In this document: positions 24,414-34,985 of the stretch, one piece after another
How positions within the stretch are numbered: position 1 is the first letter of the stretch
Layout: each line of letters starts with the position of its first letter
Assembly: GCF_015706575.1 (NCBI RefSeq)
Contig: NW_024037074.1
Span: forward strand, 26,029,334-26,093,333
Direction: 5' to 3'
From: Patiria miniata
Taxonomy: Eukaryota > Echinodermata > Asteroidea > Valvatida > Asterinidae
DNA: 64,000 bases
Notes under the pieces: model-generated
Seen by the model: only the letters and a program-made list of their open reading frames with translations
Told to the model about the DNA's origin: nothing
The model's database searches: none
Program-made: the position numbers and the translations under genes

Positions 24414-24651
24414 TACGAGGGGTGATTGCTAGGTCCGTGGCCTTAAGGCAGATTGGAGATGAGCTGTACAGTTTTGAGTGATTATTGTGTGCAGTTCAAC
24501 TTGTTGAATGATTATACAGAAAGTTTGAAGTTATTATCTTCAAACTTTCTGTTTTAAATCATTCAACAAGTTGAACTGCACACAATATCAGTCAAAACTC
24601 TATAGCTCATCTCCTTCCTTTAGGCCACGAACTTATCAATCACCCCTCGTA
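24414..24651. mobile_element. mariner-like foldback MITE with TA target site
   Basis: A nearly complete palindrome of ~115-bp arms bounded by TA (24414-24415, 24650-24651). The ends are ACGAGGGGTGATTG and CAATCACCCCTCGT, and the centre contains AGAAAGTTTGAAG. A TA duplication and ends of this type fit Tc1/mariner elements. If transcribed it would form a long hairpin. Confidence 0.8.
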
Positions 24652-24658
24652 CATTCAC

Positions 24659-25186
24659 TTAAAGCTACAGTCCATCATTTGCAGCTATCCGAAAAAGTAA
24701 CTGGTGTATTATTGTTGAGAAACATACTTGGTTGAAAGATAGTAAGTGGACTAAACTCCCTGTGAAATTATTCTTTCTGGCAAGCTATCATTTTGAAGAA
24801 GTAATCAACGAAAGAAGGCCTTTCCAACGTTAAGACGCACCGTTGGAAAATTTAAATTAGTAGTTCTTTTTTTTTATTCGGCGCAAGGCGCGCAAGCATT
24901 GGCACGACGCACAGGCGCGCGCGGTTGCTATAATTCGTCGGATCAGTGCGCGACATCGCGTATACATGTAGCTGCAATTCAAAACAATTCAAAACATGAT
25001 TCAGCAACTTTTGATTTGAAATTGAGATCCTAGAATGTTGTTTTTCTCGAAATATACATGTACAGCTAAAGCTGAGCTGAACCTTCATCAGGTTAGTTGT
25101 TCAGTATCCTTCATTAGATTTTGAACACTTTTGTTGCTTCAAACGAACAAAATGCACAAATTACAAATGATGGACTATATCTTTAA
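24659..25186 (-). mobile_element. TTAA-ended AGTCCATCATTTG MITE, copy A
   Basis: Starts TTAAAGCTACAGTCCATCAT and ends GATGGACTATATCTTTAA. The interior has CGCGCAAGCATTGGCACGAC and GGATCAGTGCGCGACATCG and is shared with copies at 25507, 45758 and 50289; this one is reversed relative to 50289. TTAA at both ends fits piggyBac-type targeting, though the ends are themselves palindromic, so the target duplication is ambiguous. Confidence 0.75.
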
Positions 25187-25506
25187 CCATTAGACCTTCT
25201 TGTAACATATGCACATGTACTTACCCTTCTACTTGTACACGTATATGTAATTCTCAGCAAGTTCACTGAAATTTCAAATACATGTACATATTAACTTTTA
25301 CTAGCCTGTTTTATACTTTACCTTAATAATAAAACTACATCATTACTGTTTCATATACCTGTAATATGTGTCTGGGACTGTTTTATACACAAGCTTGATA
25401 GTTAAACTAGCCTGTAACAGTTTTTACAAGTGTTTGTTCACCGGCCGGGCTAGTAAAAAAAATCGGGCCCTGCTCAGCCGGGCATTTTCCGTTCAGTTCA
25501 GTTCAT

Positions 25507-26072
25507 TTTAGGTAGAGTATGTCATTTGCCATTTGTGCATTTTGTTTGTTTGAAGCAACACAAGTGCTAAAAATCTAAAGAAGGGTGCTTAACAACTAAC
25601 CTAATGAATCTTTAGCTCAGTGAATGCTGTGTATTCCGAGAAAACAATATTCTAGGATCTCCATTTCAATTCAAAAGTTGCTGAGTCATGTTTTGAATTG
25701 CACCTGATTTCAGTGTCTGGGACACGTTCTCATTCAGCTCATTGCAGCTACGCTATGTCACGCGCTGAACCGACGAATAATAGCAACAGCGCGCGCGTGT
25801 GCATCATGTCAATGCTTGCGCGCACCCATTCACGGCTTCGCCAAATTAAAAACGAACTACTAACGGAAATTTCCAAAGATGCGTCTAAATCTTTGGAAAT
25901 GACCTTCTTTGATTGTTTCCTTCAAAATGACAGCATGCCAGGAAGAATAATTTCACAGGGAGTGTAGTGTCATTACTATCGTTAAACCAAGTATGCTTTT
26001 AATTTCAACAATAATTTCGTCAGTTACTTTTTGGATAGCTGCAAGTGATATACTCTACTGTCTACCTTTAAA
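25507..26072 (+). mobile_element. TTAA-ended AGTCCATCATTTG MITE, copy B
   Basis: Same family as copy A in the opposite orientation, only 320 bp away, forming an inverted pair. Ends are TTTTAGGTAGAGTATGTC and TACTCTACTGTCTACCTTTAA. The interior shares GGGTGCTTAACAACTAACCT, TCACGCGCTGAACCGACG and GACAGCATGCCAGGAAGA. Non-coding. Confidence 0.7.
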
Positions 26073-26775
26073 CCAAATACCAACACTTGCACTGTCTCTG
26101 TATTTGAGAAAATTCAGAAACTATACTCACTATACATGGAATTGTAAGTCTATCAATCCGGGGTACTTTTTTCTTCTTGTTTATTCACCCCAAACAAGGC
26201 TAACAGCCACCCCAGGTACAGGGCTATGAGAGAAATTTAAAGAAGAGTACATGTAGGTACTCAGGAAAACTTAAGGTAGGATTTAACATTCCTCTTGAAA
26301 CAGGACAGATCATAGGTTGAAGGGAAACAAGCACCAGACAACTTTACCCATACATTTTTGTGTGTTCCTTTGATAAAAACACCTTTGCACAAATAAATGC
26401 GTTGGTACGTACGGTACATGTACTTACATGTTGAGGCATGTACGGTACTTGTATGGAATTGACAATGATAAATTTATCACTTATTAACACCCTTGATTGA
26501 TATTGCATATTTGGGAAAAATTGGCTGGTTGCTAATTACAATGTAAAAGTAGTGGTACCTGGTAAGGGTACATGTGTGTGAACAGTGCTTTTTATGATCA
26601 ATCTATGCTTTCTTAAACAAAGTACAAATATGCTAAAATATAATCTATACGCAAATGTACCATTGTATTGCATGTTCTTGTATCAGATATGGGAGCCACT
26701 CGCCTTGATAATCTGTCTGTGTGTACAGTATAGTTTTTCTAACTCTATGCCAAATAGCTGCATCCACACGTACAT
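26073..26775. other. no gene recognised
   Basis: AT-rich sequence without repeat relatives that I can see in the window. Confidence 0.3.
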
Positions 26776-26957
26776 CATCAGCTACAAGTACAAGGCAGAC
26801 AAGTTCACCCCAAAGCAGTGAATTTTATTGCAACATTTAACCTCCAGATACCAGAGGTGTATGACTCATCAGCTACAAGTACAAGGCAGACAAGTTCACC
26901 CCAAAGCAGTGAATTTTATTGCAACATTTAACCTCCAGATACCAGAGGTGTATGACT
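26776..26957. repeat. perfect 91-bp tandem duplication
   Basis: CATCAGCTACAAGTACAAGG begins copies at 26776 and 26867. The two 91-bp copies are identical base for base, so the event is recent or is an assembly join. Confidence 0.9.
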
Positions 26958-27120
26958 CGTGACTCGGACTCAAGTCCGACTCGAGTCACATTTTTTGTTG
27001 ACTCATACTTGGACTCAAGTCACTGTTAACAGTGACTCGGACTCAGATTCGAACTTTAACTCAACAAATTGGACTCAGACTTGGGACTAGTGTACTCGGT
27101 GTTTTAGAGACTTGGACCTC
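26945..27120. mobile_element. GACTCGGACTCAAGTCC palindrome-rich element
   Basis: Dense GACTCGGACTC, AAGTCCGACTCGAGTCAC and TTGGGACTAGTG words. The style, palindromic subterminal repeats after CCAGAGGTGTATGAC, suggests a small hAT-like element; the right end is not fixed. Confidence 0.4.
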
Positions 27121-27294
27121 ACAGCGAAATGACATGCTCTTTTTTTAATGGAAATTGAAGATTTTTGATTTTGGTACATGCCTTGCCCAGAGATGCCAAC
27201 CATTAGGCCTAAAAAAAAAAAAATTATGTTGGCGTAACGGGCCAGAAAAAATAGGGTAGGTAGGTCGTTTTTGTTTGTTTGTTTTTTTGTTTTT

Positions 27295-28763
27295 ATGCCC
27301 CGCGGCAAAGCCGAAGGGGCATACTGTTTCCGCCTTGTCCTTCCGTGGGTGGGTGTGTGGGTGGGTGTGTGGGTGGGTGTGAGCTTGTCTTACATACGCA
27401 GTGTGGACTTCCGAACAAAAGACGTCCACATAATGTAGGTAGCACCGACGTTGTGTGGACTTACCCCACGTCCACACAGTGTTTCCCCATTTCTGGAAAA
27501 CAGGTTTAGAGGCATTTTTGGGTTAGGTTTATCTGTAGCAGAATGAAGAGAAACACTAAAGGGAATCATAGAAAAAAAATTGGGTTGAAAGAGTTTTCAC
27601 AGTTTGAGAAAAATGAGTTTTTTCACTGGTTTTTCTTAACTACACGAAAGCAATGGAAAGTCCACACTAGTCATGTGAAACAAGTATGGGTGTGGGTGGG
27701 TGGGTGTGTGTGTGTGTCCGGACAAATCTTGTCAGCGCGATAACTTGAGAAATACTTAACATATGAACTTCAAATTTGGTTTGTGGATTGTTCTTGGTAA
27801 TCCTAAGAAGCCTTTTGCATTTGGGGCCAAAAGGCCAAAGGTCAAGTTCACAGTGGCTAAAACAATAGAAATCTTGTCAGCGCGATAACTTGAGAAATAC
27901 TTAACATATGAACTTCAAATTTGGTTTGTGGATTGTTCTTGGTAATCCTAAGAAGCCTTTTGCATTTGGGGCCAAAAGGCCAAAGGTCAAGTTCACAGTG
28001 GCTAAAACAATAGAAATCTTGTCAGTGCGATAACTTGAGAAATAATTAACATATGAACTTCAAATTTGGTTTGTGGATTGTTCTTGGTAATCCTAAGAAG
28101 CCTTTTGCATTTGGGGCCAAAAGGCCAAAGGTCAAGTTCACAGTGGCTAAAACAATAGAAATCTTGTCAGCGCGATAACTTGAGAAATACTTTACATGTG
28201 AACTTCAAATTTGGTTTGTGGATTGTTTTTGGCAATCCTAAGAAGCCTTTTGCATTTGGGGCCAAAAGGCCTAAGGTCAAGTTCACAGTGGCTAAAACAA
28301 TAGAAATCTTGTCAGCGCGATAACTTGAGAAATACTTTACATGTGAACTTCAAATTTGGTTTGTGGATTGTTCTTGGCAATCCTAAGAAGCCTATTGCAT
28401 TTGGGGCCAAAAGGTCAAGGGTCAAGTTCACAGTGGCTAAAACAATAGAAATCTTGTCAGCGCGATAACTTGAGAAATACTTAACATATGAACTTCAAAT
28501 TTGGTTTGTGGATTGTTCTTGGTAATCCTAAGAAGCCTATTGAATTTGGGGCCAAAAGGTCAAGGGTCAAGTTCACAGTGGCTAAAACAATAGAAATCAT
28601 GTATTTATTCTGAGATTATAGGGATTAGGGATTAATTCATATAAAACCTACAGAAGACACTAATGCTGTCAATGAATGTTCCATGTGACCAAGGTACATG
28701 TAAGTTGATGTTAAAAGAGTGGTGTTATGTCATGGGAACTGTCACCGTTGCGGGGCATTTGTG
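27295..28763. mobile_element. ATGCCCCGCGGCAAAG element carrying a satellite
   Basis: The left end ATGCCCCGCGGCAAAGCCGA continues into AGGGGCATACTGTTTCCGCC and a (GTGGGTGG)n tract. The right end GTTGCGGGGCAT is the inverse. Between them are six 145-bp satellite copies. Such ends with a tandem-repeat core recall invertebrate non-autonomous elements (Helitron- or TIR-type); the class is not settled from sequence alone. Confidence 0.55.
27728..28597 (+). repeat. six-copy 145-bp satellite array
   Basis: CTTGTCAGCGCGATAACTTG starts copies at 27728, 27873, 28018, 28163, 28308 and 28453, each exactly 145 bp apart. Units include AACTTCAAATTTGGTTTGTG and GCCAAAAGGCCAAAGGTCAA and differ by a few substitutions. 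Exact spacing implies recent expansion or homogenisation. Confidence 0.95.
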
Positions 28764-28802
28764 TTTGTAAACACACCTGACTTGTTTTGTTTTTAATCCC
28801 AG

Positions 28803-29192
28803 CTACGAAAATGACATTAAGCCGGTAGTAGTACACGATAACAAAAGAAAACAAGGCTCATCATCAACCTTTCCAAAGGTACATATCAAAGAGCGGAATC
28901 CAAAATCAGACAAAATGTTAGCCGTTTCATCTGCATCGACATCTTTAAATGGACCCGATTCTTCCTTTGAAGCTTGTATTTTTAGCACGGTGTAACCCGC
29001 TTGTACACCATCGGCACAGCTCTGGGCGATTACCCCCAGCTCTAGACTCAAATTCATCCGCATTAAACGGTCGAAAATGACCGAAGATTCCCATTTGCCC
29101 TTGATGGAAACACTGTACGCTTCGGTACCGGGCGCCATGATGCGACGGCGTACGCGCATAACCACGGGCCGGGTGCCGGCCGGCCGGGTCAC
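28803..29192 (-). CDS. unidentified ORF, 111-129 aa, inside a transposable element
   Basis: I do not recognise this protein. The minus-strand frame has two candidate starts: the ATG at 29192 (129 aa) and the ATG at 29138 (111 aa, MAPGTEAY...), which sits in a GC-rich context with G at +4. Codon-like composition, a GC-rich start region (29120-29210) and a mixed, non-repetitive sequence (for example SIKGKWESSVIFDRL and DVDADETANILSDFGF) look more protein-like than most frames here. It lies antisense to unc-13 and inside the 2.75-kb inverted-repeat element, next to AT-rich DNA. It could be a captured host exon, an element-borne gene or chance; no domain, signal peptide or membrane segment is evident. 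Confidence 0.4.
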   Translation of the reverse strand: MTRPAGTRPVVMRVRRRIMAPGTEAYSVSIKGKWESSVIFDRLMRMNLSLELGVIAQSCADGVQAGYTVLKIQASKEESGPFKDVDADETANILSDFGFRSLICTFGKVDDEPCFLLLSCTTTGLMSFS

Positions 29193-29959
29193 GTCGGCCG
29201 CCGGGGTTACAGAATAGTTTACTATTTTTAGAATAAATATATATCAATTGTTGTTGTGTAAAATAGTGGAAAATTAATTAAAATAATTTATATTATAATG
29301 AACTATTTTTTTTAACATGGAATAAATAGCGAAGTATTTTCAATAGTGTATGTAGCAGTTCGCGCCGTGCAACAGTCTAGGACGAGGCTATATGTACTGT
29401 ACATGTACATGTGCATCTATCATGCATGCATGGTGCATCGATCTCCGCACGCGCACTGCCTGTAGGCCTGCGCGATCTTCTGCATGTTCGTTGTGTCATG
29501 GAGAGGAAGGTGCAAAACATTGTGAACTCCAAAGTTCCACGCGCGCTATCGTCACACAATTGAGAAGAAACGGTCAGAAATGGTTTAAAAACGTATTTAA
29601 AATTCATTTCTATAGATTTTAATTATATTTCTTCCCTTAAAAAAAAACCCAAAAAATATCCAGGGTCGGCCGCATTTTTAGGGTCGGTCGGGTTACGCCA
29701 ACATAACACTTTTTTTTTTTAGGCCTTAGGGGGCCTACTCTTTTGGAGTAATTATTAGGATTTTGAGGCATGTTACTGCTCTTGAAAATTCCAGCTGTCC
29801 TATATGCCGACATTGTGGTTACTCTGAAAAGTACCTGTGGTTACTCTTAAATTTCACTACTGTCCTATGTATTTACATTAGCATTACACTCTGCAGGAAG
29901 ATTCATTACGATTTTGTAGTCAGTAAAGTTGGCATCTCTGCTTGCCCCCACTGTTTTTC

Positions 29960-30407
29960 CTAGGGCTGTCCATTTTTGAATTATTTAGTATTTGATTACT
30001 CGAAGCTGCAATTGACCGAATATTCAGATATTCAAAATTGCGACCGGGAGATGCAACTGCGTGCTACACCGGTGAAAAAAACCTGCAAAAAAAACCTGTG
30101 CCAGTTAAAATTTGCATGCGGCAATATGGGGCGCTGGAGTGTTTTGCAGTAAGTATTTTATAACTGTAAAAGGGCTTTAACCTACTAAAAGGGTGTGAAT
30201 GCTGAACCGCCGTCGACAAAAAAGTTATTCAAAAAAAAAGTGCCACCTGACAATACAGGGCCGCAACTTTACGATAAAATAACATCACAGTCGTGTGTGT
30301 ATGTGCGTAGTTTTTTAGTTTTCAAATACTCAAACCTGCAAAAAGCTATTCGAGTATTCAGTTGATGATCGAATATTTGAGTATTCGGTATAATCGGGAC
30401 AGCCTAA
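29960..30407 (+). mobile_element. TAGGGCTGTCC/ATTCGAATA hAT-like MITE, copy 3
   Basis: Starts TAGGGCTGTCCATTTTTGAA and ends AATCGGGACAGCCTA. Shares AACATCACAGTCGTGTGTGT and CTGCAAAAAGCTATTCGAGT with copies at 9869 and 12407. It lies just outside the 2.75-kb element and about 240 bp upstream of the first unc-13 exon seen here. Non-coding. Confidence 0.8.
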
Positions 30408-30645
30408 GTCCTCACTTGGTTGCATATCAATGTGAAAAGGAGTTTCCTCATGTCCTCAAGTTACATACATGTACATGTACACCATACGTGTATATAATGT
30501 AAACATGAGCATTTATGTAAGAAATAGGCTGTGAATGGCCTCTCTAGCTGAGACAAAACGTCATGGCGCACCGTCTTGTGAATGGCACCTATAAACTCAA
30601 CTTGAAGCAAATGAATTAACTGGTTACATTTTCTCTTCCGTGCAG

Positions 30646-30763
30646 TGAAACCAACCGTTTAGACAGTGGCCTCGTGGTTGAGCTATGGACCAAAGGTCTC
30701 ATATGGGACACCTTACTGGGCACGTCATGGATCCCGCTGCGCAATATCAAACACTCCAATCAG
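30646..30763 (+). CDS. unc-13/Munc13 exon: middle of C2A domain
   Basis: Unc-13 primes synaptic vesicles by opening syntaxin and helping SNARE assembly at the presynaptic membrane; its N-terminal C2A domain homodimerises or binds RIM. The exon follows a pyrimidine tract and TGCAG and ends CAATCAG before GTAGGTG. One base completes a codon, then 39 residues read [39 protein letters not shown]. This aligns well with vertebrate Munc13-1 C2A (NRLD.GL.VE.W.KGLIWDT..GT.WIPLR.I). Exons for the start of C2A were not found upstream and are probably outside the window. The in-phase join to 33306 and the family match make the identification secure; the choice among paralogues is not resolvable beyond the C2A-bearing Munc13-1/ubMunc13-2 type. 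Confidence 0.95.
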
Positions 30764-30867
30764 GTAGGTGACAGAAAACATACATGTACCTGTATGCAAG
30801 CCAAGAAGTGCCATTGTGTATTTTGAAATAAACAGCCTGTAAAAAGTAAAATCTGTCAGGAGCATAT

Positions 30868-31160
30868 GTGGCCCCTCAGGCCGGCGTTTATCTCCAGTTT
30901 CAGTAGCATGAAATGACTGAGAATATTTCTACTCCCCCAGGGTGGGATGCTAGTCCATCGCAGGTTACTCCCCAGCTGGGCCCAGCATTAGCTGGGCCCA
31001 GCTAACGCCAGTATCCATTAATACTCCTGGGTGGAAGAGGCAAGTGGGGAACGAAGGGGCTTGCCCAAGGACACAACATGTGGGCAACGGCTGGATTCGA
31101 ACTCCTGACCCTGTGATCATGAGTCTCGAACCCTAACCACTAGGCCACACTCTGCCATGT
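30868..31160 (-). mobile_element. tRNA-derived SINE, reversed
   Basis: On the minus strand it begins TGTGGCCTAGTGGTTAGGG (A-box-like) and has GGAGTTCGAATCC (B-box). The body contains CTTGCCTCTTCCACCCAGGA and GGGGAGTAACCTGC. A second copy is at 60080-60340. On the + strand an inner GCTGGGCCCAGC stretch is locally duplicated. It sits in the unc-13 intron after the 30646 exon. Confidence 0.75.
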
Positions 31161-33305
31161 TCCGGTACCTTGGCCCTAAACCGGAGACCTGACCATTTAA
31201 CAAACATGCATATACCGGTAAGGACAGCCAACAGCCTCCAATTGGCTAGCCTACTTCTCCTGCACACTCATGCACCAACATCAATGCGGCACCTACATGT
31301 ATAGACCTTTATCAGGGTAGGCCATCTTGAAATCGAAGCAAGGCATAAAACGCAAACAAACATGGCGGGGTAAATAGTGTGTGCGGTAAACGAGTGACTC
31401 CCGCAAAATTACAATCTTATATGTAAATGGATGGAAAGCTCAAATTCCCCGAAAAAACAATCAACATTCTCGGTAGGTCATGTCTTATTGTATTTTGAAG
31501 AAGGATCTTATAAACATAAATCCCAAAACCAGTGGCCGAACTGAAGTTTCCATGTCTGTTGTTTAATGCGCGTAGAACCGCTGTCAGATCAGAGAAACGA
31601 TCAACACTTTCTATTTTCACTTTTCCATCCGCGGCTTTTTCTGATCCTGTGTCATAAGTCAACCTGAAAATCGATGCTTTGACCGGTAATGCCCGCCATT
31701 ATGAGGCCGTGTTCAAACTACCTTGGCCCATGCTTGGGCCATAATTTCATTGTGTGGCACTTAAGGGTCAGTGAGGCATCTTTGCCTGAACGTGAGTAGA
31801 AATCTGTGCTTTAGGTGTTGACTCTTCCCATGAAGCAAAGTGAGGCGCTGCTTCCAAAACAAAAATATGTGCGGCTGTGCAATGGATTCAGAATAAAATT
31901 AGCAGTGCATACTGCTCGCCACATGTGCCCAGACCACTATGCGCATGCAATGTGTCCGTACCATCGGGGCTGTCAAAAGATATAGTGAACAAGGCTTCAT
32001 CTACTGTGCATACACAGACTCCATAGGCATTTTTGTTACTCGTGCCTGCATGTTTGTCCTGTACCATTTTGGACATAGTTTCCAAGGCTGCAATGAAAAC
32101 ATTTTGTGACTATAATCCCTCAAGTTGGATCTTGTTCAAATTTGGGTGTATTTTAAACGCTTACATCATTGCCTGATTACAAATACTGATTCCTAAATCC
32201 TTAAGAAACTTTTCCTGGAACAATTTCAAAGCAATTTAGACCATGTATTTGGACTGGTATCCTACAGTTTGCATATATGCTGAGAAGCAAAATGACATCA
32301 GCAACCACTTATTATAGTGCACTGAAAATGCCAGAGTAAAGTTTTTCTAAGAGGAGCTTCTGTGTAGAAAGACGGTACATGCACAGTGTAATATACAGGA
32401 TATACAATCTTTTGGAAGACTCTATAAAAAGCAGCTATAAAATTTGATGATGCACAACTAGACATGTACTGGGTGTATTAACTTTCCATTGAGCTACCAC
32501 TACCCTCGATGGCATGAAATATTAGATTCAGCCAGTTCAGCTGGACACCCATGGTTGGCTCTGAAAATCACATGATGACTTGCACACATGGCTCAGTAGT
32601 CGCGCTGCCAAACCCAGAAATGTTGCTGGTAGTCGTCCGCTGTGTATCCACTTGTTGGAATCATTATTCCCTCCTGCGATGGAAAAATATGCCAGAGATT
32701 TTTGAAGCCAGACGTTGACAGCATCAGTGTTTGTGTGTTTAGTTTTGCGGCCAGACCAGCTGCATGCATTACGTGCTGGTGTAAACGGATAAAAACCCAA
32801 GGGATAGGAAAGAGTGTAGGCCTTTCATCAAGTGCGATGCTTCCCCATCAAAGTATCCACTGGACTTGAGCAGGAATCCAGTAGCCAAATTGGACGCAGG
32901 GATCTGCCAGAGCTTCTGATTACGTAGGACCTAAGTTGGGACCCTCCACTGGGATCTAACAGTTTGTCTGTTTGTTGCATTTGGGAAAGCTGACAGCATA
33001 ACCAGTGTTTGTGTCATCTCCTGATACCCACGAGGACAGGCAATCGCCAAACTCCCGTAGGCATAACATTATAAAGATCAACCAGGATCCTCCCCGCGCC
33101 AACACACTGTCGGCTACCCCCTGTCATGCCGAGTTGAACCGGTCTAGCTCCACTGGTTTTGGAAATGAGTTTATGCTGCTTGCTCGGGCACCAACACGCT
33201 TGATTTATCGTTACAGCTTCGTGCGCCTACGGTATTCCTCCTGTTACTGTTACACTCTGTATCTTCCCCCTCGTTTTTTTCTCTTCTTGTCAATCCTGCT
33301 ATTAG
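31161..33305. other. unc-13 intron, no other gene recognised
   Basis: Mixed sequence including a less AT-rich stretch at 32500-33100. No splice-framed open frame with family resemblance was found, and open frames crossing 33306-33429 are in the wrong frame of the real exon. Confidence 0.4.
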
Positions 33306-33429
33306 GAAGGCGATGGGGACTGGCACTCACTGGACCGCGAGGTAGAGGTGAAAAACAGACAGGTAAACGGCACCAAGATCCCCACCGGACACAAGGTGCT
33401 GATTGATGCTCGCTTTGAACTGCCGTTTG
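33306..33429 (+). CDS. unc-13/Munc13 exon: end of C2A domain
   Basis: Follows CTATTAG and ends CCGTTTG before GTGAGT. In frame 0 it reads EGDGDWHSLDREVEVKNRQ, VNGTKIPTGHKVLID, ARFELPF plus one base. It aligns with Munc13-1 EGPGEWLTLD and DTRFELP, the last strands of C2A. The phase at entry (0) matches the upstream exon and the exit phase (1) matches 48137. The next intron is about 14.7 kb, much longer than the others seen. A 151-codon frame on the opposite strand overlaps it but has no support. Confidence 0.95.
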
Positions 33430-34535
33430 GTGAGTAATGTATTAGCCTTGATAAATGTACATCCATGTACATTCACGTTTTCCCCCTCTGGATTAAGATC
33501 AGCCAGCAATTTCACTGTTACGATAATTAGAGTGACAGTTTTGCAAAGTGGACAACATGTACATTTCTGCTGCCGCAAGTGATTTATAAACATCTTTGTC
33601 AGCGTTTTGTCTTGTGTTACAGTTGGTGCAATTTCTATGGTGTTTACGTACGATGCACCGTTTCTCAAGATATAGCATGTATAGTGGGCTTTCAACAATA
33701 CGCATGAATTCATATTTTTGACTGTTTCATGCACATGTATGTACTGAAGTACATGTACAGTGGGACATTTGTAACGGTACATTCAGTCTGTACCGGGTAT
33801 TTGATCTAGGATAACAACTTTTCAACAGGGTTGAATGTTTTTCGCTACAAATGTTTGTGGACTATATGTGTATTTTAAGACGTGTACTTTAAATAGTTCA
33901 CTAGGAAGGGTTATAGACAGTTTCAAAAATTCCACGGAGATTTTCAAAATGAAAGGGTTTTTGGATTACAATTATGTGAAGCGTTATCATGTAATGCAGA
34001 GGTGTCTTGCTAGCCATTTCTGGTCATATGACTGTTTTTTTTAATAACGTTTGGACATGAAGAATACACAGCACCATTTGTTAGATCTTCACACCCGACT
34101 GTTACACTTCTGCATGCACACTCTATGCGCCTATCAAGGTGCCATCGTGATATTGTCTCATTGTTTTCTCATCAGTTGTGTTATTAATTGCACCAATTGT
34201 GTCATTTGTGTGTAATAGTGTCTTCCTCTCAGTGTTGATCAGTCATACACTCACACACACACGTTTTAATAAGCAGGCAAAGTTTTTTAACCCCGGCCCA
34301 CCATATGGTATTCCTATGATGTCTGGCTGGATTTCAGTGCTTTCTGCTGGAAAGCACTTGCATTGCAGAGACTATCTGATAGGCCAGAGAAGTCTTGGTG
34401 TGGTCCACTAGCTTGAATATAGCACGAACGAGGTATGCTTGCAATTTCTTGGGAAGCGCTGCCAAAGTTCCGAAGGCTGATTTGATTCATCTTGTTGATA
34501 GCGCCCTCTACTGCCAAGGTGGATCAACAAGCGTT
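33430..34535. other. unc-13 intron, nothing recognised
   Basis: AT-rich intron with (CACA)n at about 34250-34264. The phrase GCGCCCTCTACTGCCAAGG near 34501 is a short GC-rich motif also found near 37957. No coding evidence. Confidence 0.4.
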
Positions 34536-34895
34536 GGCAGGTGAAAATTCCAGTTCAACTGGTTTGAACTGGTTGAACTGGTTGAACTGGTTTTGAACTG
34601 GTTTAAATCTGGTTCAAAGCCACTTTATGCCAGTTCTAAACCAGTTCAAAACCAGTAAAACAAGTGCAAAACCAGTCACCAATTCCCAGTTGAACTCAGG
34701 CGCCAGTTGAAACCAGTTCGAAACCAGTCAAACCAGTTCGAAACCAGTCACCAATTCCCAGTTTTTAACTGGTACCAGTTGAAACCAGTTCAAAACCAGC
34801 CAAACCAGTTCAAAACCAGTCACCAATCCAGTTGAACTGAGCCACTTAGTTATACCAGTTTAAAACCAAAACCAGTTCAAAACCAGTCACCAAAA
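34536..34895. repeat. GAACTGGTT / AACCAGTTC minisatellite with an orientation switch
   Basis: From about 34551 to 34620 the unit reads GAACTGGTT; from about 34630 onward it reads AACCAGTTC with CAAAACCAGTCACCAAT spacers. The two orientations make the block self-complementary, so it could fold back or extrude a cruciform. Confidence 0.75.
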
Positions 34896-34924
34896 TACAA
34901 AAGCAAAAAAACGGAAATGGCCAG

Positions 34925-34985
34925 ATTTTAGGGTCGGTCAGATGTGAGCAACACAACAATTGGGCTTTTTGGGGGGCCTAATCAT
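34925..34985. repeat. fragment of the 2.75-kb element's right subterminal region
   Basis: TTTTAGGGTCGGTCAGATGT, GCAACACAAC and GGGGGGCCTAATC resemble the segment at 29670-29735. Probably a remnant. Confidence 0.45.

Larger units (their letters stand above)
27189..29939. mobile_element. 2.75-kb inverted-repeat element with 8-bp target repeat
   Basis: Terminal AGAGATGCCAAC (27189-27200) pairs with GTTGGCATCTCT (29928-29939). Flanks CCTTGCCC (27181-27188) and GCTTGCCC (29940-29947) match at 7 of 8 positions, consistent with an 8-bp target duplication. Subterminal TAGGCCTAAAAAAAA and ATGTTGGCGTAAC are repeated in reverse at 29690-29728; about 200 extra bp lie in the right end. It encloses an ATGCCCCGC element with a satellite and an antisense ORF. 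No transposase was recognised, so it is non-autonomous and probably hAT-like. Confidence 0.65.

Noticed and set aside
27728-28597. CRISPR-like array
   Set aside because: A 145-bp unit with no distinct spacers in an animal genome; it is a satellite.
33005-33406. 133-codon + strand frame over the C2A exon, and a 151-codon antisense frame at 33327-33782
   Set aside because: Both are other-frame shadows of the unc-13 exon at 33306-33429, whose own frame matches Munc13.
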